Both the position numbers and the translations under genes were made by a program. The notes under the pieces were generated by a model. The model made no database searches. It saw only the letters and a list, made by a program, of their open reading frames with translations, and was not told the DNA's origin. This document shows positions 9,099 to 17,098 of a DNA stretch of 64,000 bases, piece after piece (the stretch's first letter is position 1; each line of letters opens with the position of its first letter). This DNA is from a bacterium. GTDB taxonomy: Bacteria > Electryoneota > RPQS01. The stretch covers positions 806,001 through 870,000 of the forward strand of contig JADJCU010000001.1 of assembly GCA_016703065.1 (NCBI GenBank), read 5' to 3'.

Positions 9099-10808
9099 AT
9101 GCGTTACTTGATCTTAGTAGTGATATGTTTGTCTGTAAATCTGGCGCTGGCTTTCCATCCCAATGATGAGTGTTCAACCGCATTGCCGTTGACTACAATT
9201 CCGGCTTCCGGTCTGATGAATACCGCAGGCGCCGCTTCCGATGTGACTCCTGTATGCAGTCCGGCCGTTCCGGTGAACGGTGTCTGGTTCACCGTCGTAG
9301 GCAACGGCACTACCCTGCAATTCTCGACGTGCGACATGGATGGCGAAGGCGCACATGCGCTGCAAGTCTACGAAGGAACGTGCGGCGGCCTCGTTTGCGT
9401 TGGCGGAAACGACGCGACATTCTGTCACATCAACACCAGCACTGCGGATGTCAGATGGTGCGCTGAAGCCGGAGTGACCTATTACATTCATCTCGGCGCC
9501 GAATCGTCCGGCAGCATTATTGCCTACTACGCGCTTCATTCACTCGGCGCGTGTAACTACATCGGCGGAAACTGCGTGCCTGAAGTTGTGTTTGCGCCAG
9601 CGGAATTCGGAAGCACCGCGCGCAACCGCGATGATTGTTGTTTCATGGATGCCGCGGATCAGCATTTTCTGGTCTACCTGCCCTATGCGAGTGACTGGAA
9701 GTTCCTGGCCTGCGGCGGCTCACAGCCTCATCAATATCTCGGCACCGACTTCTGCGGCAACAACATCTGCGAACAGTCGGATAATCTGGGCGAAGAGGAG
9801 CCCGGCTGTTTCTATGGCTCGCGGTGCGGCTGTATGCTGTTGGGACCGGGCTACGTCCATGTGACTGTCGAGACGTCCTTTGATGACGGCATCGGCCAGG
9901 ATTTTCAGTATAAGATCCGCGACTGTAATTTGAACAACATTCTGCCGCCGATTGATCTCGACCCCGAAGATGTCTCGTCGTCCTGCGAACTCGTGTTTGG
10001 CGGAGGCTATCGCCTGCTTCGTGTCTTCTCCCCAACGCTCGACCCGGCACGTCCGCCCGTCGTAAGCGTGGCGATTGGCTGTGAATCGTGCGAACAGAAT
10101 ATTGCGCCCGCCGCTTCTGCCGCGTATGATCCCAACGGGTGGGTGCTGCATCCGCCAAGCCCGAATATTACCGGACAAGAGCTCCCCTATTGGCAGAATG
10201 TGATTCAGGGCCAGGGCCAGGGATATGTATGTGTCCGGCTCGAAGGCTTCCTGCCCGTTAATCTGCTCGACTTCACTGCGATTGCGGGCAACGACGAGAT
10301 CACCTTGCGCTGGACGACCGCTGCCGAACAAGACCTGCACTCCTTCGCGATCGAGCGTGACGGGACGGCGCTACACGAGGCCGCCGCAACCAACTCCGCA
10401 ACCGGCAGCACATACACCTATGCCGACCGCGACGTGCAAGACGGCGTGCGCTATACGTACACGCTCTTTGCCACAAACCTGTTGGGTGAGCGAGAACTGC
10501 TCGCCACCACTGACGCCACTCCCGGCAGCAACAGCGGCGTCATCGGCGGCTTCGCCCTCGCGCAGAACTACCCGAATCCGTTTAACCCCGAGACCACGAT
10601 TGAGTATTCCATCAACGAATCCGGCCCCGTCACGCTAAACGTATTCGACCTGAATGGCCGCGAAGTCATGCAGCTTGTGAACGGCAGTCAGTCCGCAGGC
10701 GCGCACTCCGTCAAGGTGGATGCGTCCTCGCTGTCGAGCGGCATCTACTTCTACCAGCTCGAACACAACGGCCTGAAGCTCGCGCGAAAGATGGCGCTGC
10801 TGAAGTAA
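9099..10808 (+). CDS. Secreted Cys-rich protein with YPNPFN C-terminal sorting domain
   Basis: The start is ATG 9099, behind a strong GGAGGA (9087-9092), giving 569 residues with signal peptide MRYLILVVICLSVNLALA. The N-terminal third (NDECSTALPL..., CxCxGx patterns) resembles the Cys-containing beta-sandwich modules common in surface proteins of these lineages. The middle holds further Cys-rich sequence and a fibronectin-III-like segment at about residues 395-480. The end is a classical type IX-like sorting domain (FALAQNYPNPFNPETTIEYS, then GIYFYQLEHNG and KMALLK), expected to route the protein across the outer membrane and be processed. It is a single-gene unit with its own promoter. The ligand or activity is unknown. 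Confidence 0.88.
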   Translation: MRYLILVVICLSVNLALAFHPNDECSTALPLTTIPASGLMNTAGAASDVTPVCSPAVPVNGVWFTVVGNGTTLQFSTCDMDGEGAHALQVYEGTCGGLVCVGGNDATFCHINTSTADVRWCAEAGVTYYIHLGAESSGSIIAYYALHSLGACNYIGGNCVPEVVFAPAEFGSTARNRDDCCFMDAADQHFLVYLPYASDWKFLACGGSQPHQYLGTDFCGNNICEQSDNLGEEEPGCFYGSRCGCMLLGPGYVHVTVETSFDDGIGQDFQYKIRDCNLNNILPPIDLDPEDVSSSCELVFGGGYRLLRVFSPTLDPARPPVVSVAIGCESCEQNIAPAASAAYDPNGWVLHPPSPNITGQELPYWQNVIQGQGQGYVCVRLEGFLPVNLLDFTAIAGNDEITLRWTTAAEQDLHSFAIERDGTALHEAAATNSATGSTYTYADRDVQDGVRYTYTLFATNLLGERELLATTDATPGSNSGVIGGFALAQNYPNPFNPETTIEYSINESGPVTLNVFDLNGREVMQLVNGSQSAGAHSVKVDASSLSSGIYFYQLEHNGLKLARKMALLK

Positions 10809-10865
10809 TACACCCCCTTTGTCACCCCGGACCTGTCGAGCAGGTTAGGCGCGAGACCGGATGCG

Positions 10866-10893
10866 AAAAGCCGAGGCATTCACCTCGGCTTTT
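10866..10893. terminator. Bidirectional terminator between convergent genes
   Basis: AAAAGCCGAGG-cattca-CCTCGGCTTTT gives a 7-bp GC stem with A/T tracts on both sides. It serves the surface-protein gene (+) and probably arsC (-). The same stem recurs at 12971-13000. Confidence 0.8.
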
Positions 10894-10922
10894 CTGTGTT
10901 CGTCGAACCCTATGCGCTCGCG

Positions 10923-11378
10923 TCACTCTTGGGCAGTCGCGAAGACCGCTCGAAGTCTGATCAGCAGCTCGTCGCGCACGGCGCGAAATCCGGCAAGAAC
11001 CTCTTCCGCCGTACCCTGCACACCTGCGGGATCAGGTAGTCCCCAGTGAAGCTGCAATACCGGTCTAATAAACACCGGGCACACTTCCTCCTGACACAGG
11101 GTGATGACAGCAGTCACGCTTGTCAGAGCAATGTCGTCCAGACCTTTGGAATATTGCTGCGACGCATCTATGCCGACTTCACTCAAGACTTCTATCACCT
11201 GCGGTCGAATCACCGAGGGCTTTGATCCGCCGGACGAGATCTTCACGTCGGACGGTGCAAGATGACGGGCAATCCCTTCAGCTAACTGACTCCGTGCCGA
11301 GTTCGCAACACACAAGAACAGCAAGTGACGAGGCTGCCATTCGCGCAGGCGCTCTGCCTCTTTCCTCCAATCACCCAT
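10923..11378 (-). CDS. arsC: Arsenate reductase, low-molecular-weight phosphatase type
   Basis: A 151-residue protein reducing arsenate to arsenite in the cytoplasm. The P-loop CVANSARS gives nucleophile Cys23 and Arg29. A Cys95/Cys100 pair (TLCQEEVCP) matches the resolving cysteines of thioredoxin-coupled ArsC (Cys82/Cys89 in the S. aureus enzyme), and GLPDPAG carries the general-acid Asp. It has an extra N-terminal helix of about 15 residues relative to the family. It follows acr3 by 2 bases as the last gene of the arsR-acr3-arsC operon. Confidence 0.93.
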   Translation of the reverse strand: MGDWRKEAERLREWQPRHLLFLCVANSARSQLAEGIARHLAPSDVKISSGGSKPSVIRPQVIEVLSEVGIDASQQYSKGLDDIALTSVTAVITLCQEEVCPVFIRPVLQLHWGLPDPAGVQGTAEEVLAGFRAVRDELLIRLRAVFATAQE

Positions 11379-11380
11379 GT

Positions 11381-12484
11381 CTATTTCTCCTCGGCGAGAC
11401 AGGCCGGAGCCGTTACGTTTGAATCCATGCTGTGGTCAAAATACTTGCGGCGAATCCAAAGTGACACGCCCACGAGTCCAATCAAGACCGGCACTTCCAC
11501 AAGCGGACCGATAACCGCCGCAAAGGCGGCCCCGGAATTCACGCCGAACACCGCAATCGCGACCGCAATCGCAAGCTCAAAGTTATTGGATGCCGCCGTG
11601 AATGACAACGTCGCCGCTTTGGAATAGTCCGCGCCCACCTTCTTTCCCATCCAAAACGAAACGAAAAACATCAGCACAAAATAAATCAGCAGCGGCACCG
11701 CGATGCGTATCACGTCGAGCGGAAGCGCGAGAATCCGATCACCCTTCAACGAAAACATCACGAGTATCGTGAACAATAGGGCGATCAACGTGATCGGGCT
11801 GATGCGCGGAATGAACTTCTCGTGATACCACTTTTTGTCTTTGACGCGAATCAGAATCGCGCGCGTCAGAAAGCCCGCGATGAAGGGAACCCCGAGATAG
11901 ATGAAGACGCTTCTGGCAATCTGCCCGATGGTGATGCTGACTTCTGTTCCGGAGACGCCGAACTGCGGCGGCAACAACGTGATGAATACATAGGCGTAAA
12001 CCGAATAGAATAGGACTTGAAAGATGGAGTTGAACGCGATGAGTCCGGCCGCGTACTCCGTGTTGCCGCTGGCGAGTTCGTTCCAGACAATGACCATCGC
12101 AATACAGCGCGCGAGTCCGATTAGAATCAGTCCGACCATGTACTCGGGATAGCCCTGCAGGAAGATGAGTGCCAGCGCGAACATCAGCACCGGGCCGATG
12201 ACCCAATTCTGTATCAGCGACAGAACAAGAATTCTCCAGTTGCGAAAGACCTCGCCCAACTCTTCGTAGCGAACTCTGGCGAGCGGCGGATACATCATCA
12301 GGATCAACCCCGCCGCAATCGGAATCGACGTCGTACCGACGCTGAGTCGGTCGAGCTGAGCCACAACACCGGGATAAGCATAGCCCAACCCGACGCCCGC
12401 CGCCATCGCAAAAAATATCCACAACGTCAGATAGCGGTCTACCCACGAAAGTCTATGCGTCAGTTCCTGAATCTCGTGCTTCAT
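11381..12484 (-). CDS. acr3: Arsenite efflux permease, ACR3 family
   Basis: A 367-residue inner-membrane protein with about ten hydrophobic helices ([20 protein letters not shown], then [16 protein letters not shown]) and the ACR3 segment [15 protein letters not shown] in the second half. It exports arsenite using the proton gradient. The frame is open further upstream, but the start is ATG 12484, which overlaps the arsR stop as ATGA, so the genes are translationally coupled. It should be induced with arsR and arsC by arsenite or antimonite. Confidence 0.94.
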   Translation of the reverse strand: MKHEIQELTHRLSWVDRYLTLWIFFAMAAGVGLGYAYPGVVAQLDRLSVGTTSIPIAAGLILMMYPPLARVRYEELGEVFRNWRILVLSLIQNWVIGPVLMFALALIFLQGYPEYMVGLILIGLARCIAMVIVWNELASGNTEYAAGLIAFNSIFQVLFYSVYAYVFITLLPPQFGVSGTEVSITIGQIARSVFIYLGVPFIAGFLTRAILIRVKDKKWYHEKFIPRISPITLIALLFTILVMFSLKGDRILALPLDVIRIAVPLLIYFVLMFFVSFWMGKKVGADYSKAATLSFTAASNNFELAIAVAIAVFGVNSGAAFAAVIGPLVEVPVLIGLVGVSLWIRRKYFDHSMDSNVTAPACLAEEK

Positions 12485-12864
12485 GAGTTGACGGCCCTCG
12501 CTCGTTTGTGCGGAACCTGAACGGGAGCGCAGCGCGCTTGACTCGTCTTCCATGCGGCGAGTTTGGCCTCCAGCGATTTCTTGCGCCCGGGTTCCATGCA
12601 GCTTACGACGCTTTCGAGCAGCGCCCGCTGTTCCGGCGCGAGAGTCTCCGCGATATGATAATAGATCCACACGGCGGAGCGGCGATCTTCGACGACACCC
12701 GCATTATAGAGATAGCGAAGATGACGCGACGCTTTGGACTGTGTGATGTCGAGCGCGTTCATCAGATCGCAAACACAAAGCTCGTCGTGCCGCAGCAGCA
12801 GGCAGAGCATCTCCACCCGCGTCTCATCGGCCAGCGCTTGCAGGAGTCTGGACAAGTCGTTCAT
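12481..12864 (-). CDS. arsR: ArsR/SmtB-family arsenic-responsive repressor
   Basis: A winged-helix repressor of 127 residues. [15 protein letters not shown] leads into the metalloid-sensing ELCVCDLM motif (paired Cys of helix alpha-3) and the recognition helix [19 protein letters not shown]. It releases DNA on binding As(III), turning on the downstream acr3 and arsC. The start used is ATG 12864; a TTG three codons upstream is less likely. The gene stop overlaps acr3 in ATGA. A dyad lies immediately upstream. Confidence 0.93.
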   Translation of the reverse strand: MNDLSRLLQALADETRVEMLCLLLRHDELCVCDLMNALDITQSKASRHLRYLYNAGVVEDRRSAVWIYYHIAETLAPEQRALLESVVSCMEPGRKKSLEAKLAAWKTSQARCAPVQVPHKRARAVNS

Positions 12865-12873
12865 AGATCGCAA

Positions 12874-12895
12874 TATACCCGTTTATCCGGTTATA
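12874..12895 (-). promoter_or_regulatory. Probable ArsR operator
   Basis: On the coding strand TATAACC-N8-GGGTATA is an imperfect dyad with one mismatch. It starts 10 bases before the arsR ATG and overlaps a likely -10 (TATAAC). The position and symmetry suit an autoregulatory ArsR site. Confidence 0.5.
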
Positions 12896-12970
12896 CGCAA
12901 GCACTCGCCCAATGCCTTGTAACACATTGTTTTAGTAATAATTAAATCGTTGAACATGCTTGACAGTCGA

Positions 12971-13000
12971 AAAAAGCCGAGGCTCATCACCTCGGCTTTT
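12971..13000 (-). terminator. Terminator after the anti-sigma gene
   Basis: AAAAAGCCGAGG-ctcatca-CCTCGGCTTTT has a 7-bp GC stem and A/T flanks. It lies downstream of the minus-strand gene ending at 13104 and upstream of arsR. Confidence 0.75.
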
Positions 13001-13103
13001 CAGATGTACTATGCGCGGGCGGAACGCCTGCCGCCCCTATAAAAAGATGCGGCGACTCCTTCGAGCCGCCGCGCCAGCGCAAGGGGTCCAGCGTCCACGG
13101 TGG

Positions 13104-14006
13104 TCACTTCATCAAAATCATCGTGCGGCTGAGTTGGGTGCCGTTCGCGACGAGCTTATAGAGATATGTTCCGCTCCCCAAGCCCGAACCATCGAACGCG
13201 ACAGTGTGTGAACCTGCCGCTTGATAGCCGTTCACTAACGTTGCCACTTCGCGGCCCGTCAGGTCAAAGACCTTTATCGTAACGTCGCCGCCCTCTTTCA
13301 ACTCAAACGGAATCTGCGTCGTCGGGTTGAAGGGATTCGGATAGTTTTGCCCCAACTCGAAAGCCGTCGCAACCTCCGAAGCAGCGTCAAGCGTCAGAGC
13401 GCCGCCGTCCATGGCTTCAACCTTGCGGCAGATTTCGCCGACGCCGCCCTGCATCGCTTTCAATTCTTCGGCAGTGATCGTCTTCTCGCCGTTGACCGTA
13501 AACGTCATACCGCCGTCACGACTTTCGACGACCATCGTCTTCTCAATCGGTCCCGAGCCTTCGCCCTTGTCGGTCACGTCGGCCTCCACAAACACCATCT
13601 TCTTTGGGCCGTCGCGTTTCAGCAATTCGGCATTCGCGGGGTCCTTCGGATCAAATGTCCACTCGCCATTGCCGCACTCGGCTCCCAGCCGCTGCATGTG
13701 CGCGGCAACCGAATCCGCCGGACCTTCAATCTCCATCGTCTGAACGAAATACTCCTGCTTGCCGTCCTCCGACGTGAAGTGCGCTTCCCGTGTGACAATC
13801 TTCACCACGTTGCTTACCCATTCCGGGTTCGCAACCGTCAATCCGGTCAGACCCAGCACCAGCACGAGGCTGGCAACCAAGACCGACGAGCGCGCCCGCG
13901 ACCGAGGCTTGACGTTCTTCAACTTATTCCGCAGTGCGTCACGATGTGAATCCACCGAGGACTCGGGCGTCTCGACGTGGTTGAGTTTCTGTTCCCAGTT
14001 GTCCAT
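13104..14006 (-). CDS. Probable membrane anti-sigma factor carrying a sorting domain
   Basis: The 300 residues divide into four parts: a short cytoplasmic N-terminus (1-43) rich in charged residues; one transmembrane helix at about 44-60 (VLVASLVLVLGLTGLTV); an exported domain at about 62-215 with no recognised family; and a YPNPFN sorting domain at about 217-300 (FELGQNYPNPFNPTTQIPFE, GTYLYKLVANG). The gene starts 3 bases after the ECF sigma gene stop, so they are co-transcribed, and N-in single-pass topology next to an ECF factor is typical of anti-sigma factors. No zinc-binding HxxxCxxC is present. The combination of membrane anchor and outer-membrane sorting signal is unusual. The anti-sigma role is inferred from context and topology. 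Confidence 0.65.
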   Translation of the reverse strand: MDNWEQKLNHVETPESSVDSHRDALRNKLKNVKPRSRARSSVLVASLVLVLGLTGLTVANPEWVSNVVKIVTREAHFTSEDGKQEYFVQTMEIEGPADSVAAHMQRLGAECGNGEWTFDPKDPANAELLKRDGPKKMVFVEADVTDKGEGSGPIEKTMVVESRDGGMTFTVNGEKTITAEELKAMQGGVGEICRKVEAMDGGALTLDAASEVATAFELGQNYPNPFNPTTQIPFELKEGGDVTIKVFDLTGREVATLVNGYQAAGSHTVAFDGSGLGSGTYLYKLVANGTQLSRTMILMK

Positions 14007-14009
14007 TCT

Positions 14010-14582
14010 TCAATTCTCCATGGTTACTTGGCCGGCCTCGATGAAGAAATCATTGAACGCTTCACGCAGACCCTGATCCGCACGAAGCTGTGCAATGCCA
14101 CGATGAACCAGGGATTTCACCGTGCCGACCGGCCGCCCGAGGACTGCGGCAGTCTCTTCTAAAGATAGATGTTCAAAGTACCTCAACACAAGCGGTGTGC
14201 GATAGGTCTCCGGCAGACGGTTCAACGCCTTGCGCAAGAATTGATACATCTCGTTGCGTTCAACCTCTTCACTCACCGCTGCAACTTCACCCTGATCGCA
14301 TTCGATCTCGCCCCCTTCGCGCCACCAATGCTTCGGAAACGGAATCACACGCGCAATCTGCCGCCGCCGCAGCTCCCGCCGCCACTCGTTCACCGCAATC
14401 CGCAGCAACCAAACCTTGACCGGAGCACGGTGATCAAACTGCGGCCACCCACGACACGCCCGGAAAAATGTCTGCGCCGTCAGCTCCAATGCCGTTTCCG
14501 TATGTCCAGAAATATGCAAGAGATAGCGCCAAACGTCGGAATAGTGGCGGTCATAGATCGGGGCAAACTCGTCAGAATTCAT
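14010..14582 (-). CDS. ECF-type RNA polymerase sigma factor
   Basis: A 190-residue protein with sigma region 2 (YDRHYSDVWRYLLHISG, then AQTFFRACRGWPQF) and region 4 (LRYFEHLSLEETAAVLGRPV, GTVKSLVHRGIAQL) and no regions 1 or 3, as for ECF factors. The start is ATG 14582 with GGAG 7 bases upstream; the frame is open further but lacks a better start. It is followed by the probable membrane anti-sigma factor. The target regulon is unknown; envelope stress or surface-protein secretion is a reasonable guess from the partner's sorting domain. Confidence 0.9.
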   Translation of the reverse strand: MNSDEFAPIYDRHYSDVWRYLLHISGHTETALELTAQTFFRACRGWPQFDHRAPVKVWLLRIAVNEWRRELRRRQIARVIPFPKHWWREGGEIECDQGEVAAVSEEVERNEMYQFLRKALNRLPETYRTPLVLRYFEHLSLEETAAVLGRPVGTVKSLVHRGIAQLRADQGLREAFNDFFIEAGQVTMEN

Positions 14583-14680
14583 GCAGACTCCATAAGTGGC
14601 TTCATACAAAGGAACCCGGATGCGCTTGGGAAGTTGCACGAGCGCAGAGGACTACCACCTTGCCGTTGGCCCGACAGCAC

Positions 14681-14708
14681 AAAGCCGAGGCGGTGCGCCC
14701 CGGCTTGG
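14681..14708 (-). terminator. Weak hairpin downstream of the TPR/thioredoxin-like gene
   Basis: AAGCCG and CGGCTT arms enclose a GG/CC pair with one mismatch. It resembles the AGCCGAGG terminators at 10.87 and 12.98 kb but lacks a clear T tract. It lies 43 bases past the minus-strand stop at 14751. Confidence 0.35.
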
Positions 14709-14750
14709 TTACCTTGTAGTCCACCGGCGGCACGCCTGCCGCCCCATCAT

Positions 14751-15860
14751 CTATCGGCGTACTCTGGCTTCCACCTGTTCTTTCAACCACTCGAGCGTTT
14801 CAATTGTATTCTCAGGATGATTGTTAAACACCGCGCACGGCTCCCCGGCGGGATCGATCAGATAATAGCGCGGATGCTCGGAAATTCCGCCGAACTGCTC
14901 CGCGAAGCGCTCGGTACTCCAGACGAAGTTCAGCGTCCACTCTCGACCGTTAACATCCAAACTATCAATCAGCGCGCGCGCTTCGGGCGTTTCGCCGCCG
15001 GTGTGGAAGCAGTAGAGCGGAAAGGGCAATCTATTCTCGTGCGCCAGTTGATTCATGAAGGGCAGCGACCGCTGCACACAGGTCTGTCAAAGGTAGGTCC
15101 AGCACTCGAGAATCGAGTAGTGGCCCTTGAACACCTCTTTTGACAGTCTGCTCCCGTCCTTGGCCAACGTCACGTCAAGAGCGAGCGGCGCCGCGGGCAG
15201 AACCTGCGGCAACAGCGCAAAATATTCGTCGGGCATCTTGTGCGTCGCGTAGTGCGTCAATCGAAAATCACGAATGATCTTGTCATTCGGATCGGCAATC
15301 GCGCCCGCTTCAAAGGCCGCAATCGCCTTCGCATCCTGCCCAAGCTGCTTATAATAGTATCCCGTGTAAAGATATGTGTCGGGCCGGTTCGGGTTCGCCG
15401 TGATGGCGCGCTCCATCAGCTCAACGACGCGCGGCAACGAATCAGGACCACCCGCACTGATCGCCACAGCCTTCAGCCGTAGACCCCAATAGTCGTTCGG
15501 ATCGGCCCTCAGTATTTCATCGGCAATACTATCCGAGATCGCCGCGTTATTGGCAGCGCGTGCATAAAGATATTTCGCGGCCTTGTTGTTCAGGCTGTTG
15601 GCGCGCAAAAGAAAATGCGCCACCGGATCGTCGAGAAACGGAATCAACGCGTCCTGAGCAATGCGCCCGATGCTGACGTCATCGGGATTCTGGTCGAGCG
15701 CGAGTTTGGCCACAATCTCCGCATGATTGGGCATGGCTGGAGACGGTGATGCCAGATCAACACGCAGCTTGGCTTCAGCCTCCGGGACGACATAGAGCGA
15801 CGGCGTGTATTTTGCGCTCGCAAGCGAAACGAACAGACAGAGGGCAATCAAAACTCTCAT
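14751..15860 (-). CDS. Exported TPR/thioredoxin-like protein, probable selenoprotein (UGA at 15087-15089)
   Basis: Reading through one in-frame TGA gives 369 residues. A signal peptide (MRVLIALCLFVSLASA) is followed by TPR-like helices at about 100-215 (PDTYLYTGYYYKQLGQDAKA) and a TlpA/AhpC-type thioredoxin fold at about 230-369. The TGA is codon 258, giving W-T-Y-L-U-Q-T-C, which aligns exactly with the family's W-A-x-W-C-x-x-C, so Sec would replace the first redox Cys. The frame continues without interruption through a cis-Pro region (SEHPRYYLIDPAGEP) to a normal stop. A bSECIS-like hairpin begins 12 bases after the UGA. It probably acts as an exported thiol-disulfide redox protein. The alternative is a gene with a TGC/TGT-to-TGA mutation. 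No sel genes are in the window. Confidence 0.75.
15062..15077 (-). promoter_or_regulatory. Candidate bacterial SECIS element
   Basis: On the coding strand GCAGC-GGTC-GCTGC forms a 5-bp stem with a GGUC apical loop, 17-20 bases beyond the UGA. A single unpaired U (15076) sits below the stem with a possible G-C pair beneath it. From memory, E. coli fdhF SECIS has the same bulged U, GCAG/CUGC stem and G-U loop bound by SelB. Spacing from UGA is within the usual range for bacterial elements. Confidence 0.65.
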
Positions 15861-15918
15861 ACAGCACCTCGGTTTTGGTTTTGGGACCCACCGAAGAATA
15901 AAACGGACACCACGTCGG

Positions 15919-17076
15919 CTACTCGTATCTCCCCAACCACCACGCCTGTTTGGCGTCCTGCGCGATCACCTTGTTCAATTCGTCAATCGTCATCTTGCGC
16001 AAACTCGGATTCGGCGACTGCCGCTTGGCGGTCTCATAGTTCTTGCCGTTGATAAACCCTTCAATCGCTGTCACGCCGGCGTACTTTGAAATCGGACACT
16101 GAAAAATCCAGCCGTCCGCAAATTGTTCGAGCCTGAAGTTGTCGTAGCCCTGACTGTACACCGATGTGCCGCCGGAGAGCTTGCCGAATGGTGTGCTCTT
16201 GAGATCAAACCCGACCGGATAGTAGTTGGGACCAAGTTCCTTCATCAATCCGTCGATTTGTCCGTCCGCGGCATAGACATAAATCCCGCCGTAACCGTCC
16301 AGCGGTGGCCAAATCGCGTGCAGATACACCGTCATCACACGAGCGCCGAGCGTGCGCTTCACGAAGTTCCCGAAGCGCTCGGTTTCAAAGCGAACGAACT
16401 TCCCTTCTATGACAACAGGCTGATGATACCCCGAAAAGCCGTGGTGTATTCCGCAGTAAACAAGCACCTTTTGCGAATCCGCAACGGCATCGGTCACAAC
16501 TTTCGCCCACAAGTGCTCGCCGCCGCCCTGCCAGACCTTCTTCTTCTTCTCTCCATGGTCGAGGTCAGCCTCTGTCTCGATAAAGGACCAGTCCGGAGAA
16601 TCGTTCATCCCGAGAATCCTGAGCTTCGGCAAGCTGTCGGGAAGTGGGTGGTTCAACTCCCAAGCCGCCTTGAAGATGTCGACATACTCCTGAAAGCCCC
16701 AGAACGCGAACTGCTTGAACGTAATCTCCCGCGCCAGAGCCTCATCATAGGAGTCACCGCTTAACAGGCTATCAATCTGAGCCTGATCCTCGCGGCGCGC
16801 AAATTCAGTCGCAACTGCGCGAATCCCGCGCCCATAACAAAGTGGAATCAACTCCTGTATCAGCTCGACATTCTGCCGAATGCGGTGATATTCCCCGAGT
16901 ATAACCACGTCGTGATCGGCGAACTTGCTCAGCACATACTCGGTAGGAGTCTGCTTGTGCTGATCAAGATAGCCCTTCAATTCGTCGCGCAGCGCAGCGT
17001 CAATCACCGGCGGAGTATGATAATGCTCCGCACACGCAAGAAAGAGCAGGGGCAGGAAAAAAATGATGTGCTTCAT
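15919..17076 (-). CDS. Lipoprotein with ChaN/Tiki-like (GEYH) fold
   Basis: A 385-residue lipoprotein (signal ending LFLAC, Cys15). The segment DVVILGEYHRIRQNVELIQE, with a following FARREDQAQIDSLL region, resembles the N-terminal 'lGE.H.....' motif shared by ChaN haem-binding lipoproteins, erythromycin-esterase-like and Tiki/TraB hydrolase superfamily members; a second conserved-looking His pair is in YCGIHHGFSGYHQP. The actual activity cannot be told from sequence. It is 22 bases downstream of the sialidase-fold gene on the same strand, so the two may be co-transcribed. Confidence 0.6.
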   Translation of the reverse strand: MKHIIFFLPLLFLACAEHYHTPPVIDAALRDELKGYLDQHKQTPTEYVLSKFADHDVVILGEYHRIRQNVELIQELIPLCYGRGIRAVATEFARREDQAQIDSLLSGDSYDEALAREITFKQFAFWGFQEYVDIFKAAWELNHPLPDSLPKLRILGMNDSPDWSFIETEADLDHGEKKKKVWQGGGEHLWAKVVTDAVADSQKVLVYCGIHHGFSGYHQPVVIEGKFVRFETERFGNFVKRTLGARVMTVYLHAIWPPLDGYGGIYVYAADGQIDGLMKELGPNYYPVGFDLKSTPFGKLSGGTSVYSQGYDNFRLEQFADGWIFQCPISKYAGVTAIEGFINGKNYETAKRQSPNPSLRKMTIDELNKVIAQDAKQAWWLGRYE

Positions 17077-17098
17077 GATTAGAATGTACTAATGTCGG

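Noticed and set aside
10820..10850. Hairpin ACCTG-tcgag-CAGGT after the 9.1-kb gene as the terminator
   Set aside because: The stem is short and lacks a T tract; the AAAAGCCGAGG hairpin just downstream is a far better candidate.
14751..15077. A separate small gene starting at GTG 15077, downstream of a complete TPR protein
   Set aside because: The two pieces are in the same frame, separated only by one TGA, and together form one thioredoxin fold; the split would cut the fold at its active site.
14169..15143. A 324-codon plus-strand frame across the ECF sigma and selenoprotein genes
   Set aside because: It is antisense to two well-supported genes, with a low-complexity basic sequence and no family motifs.
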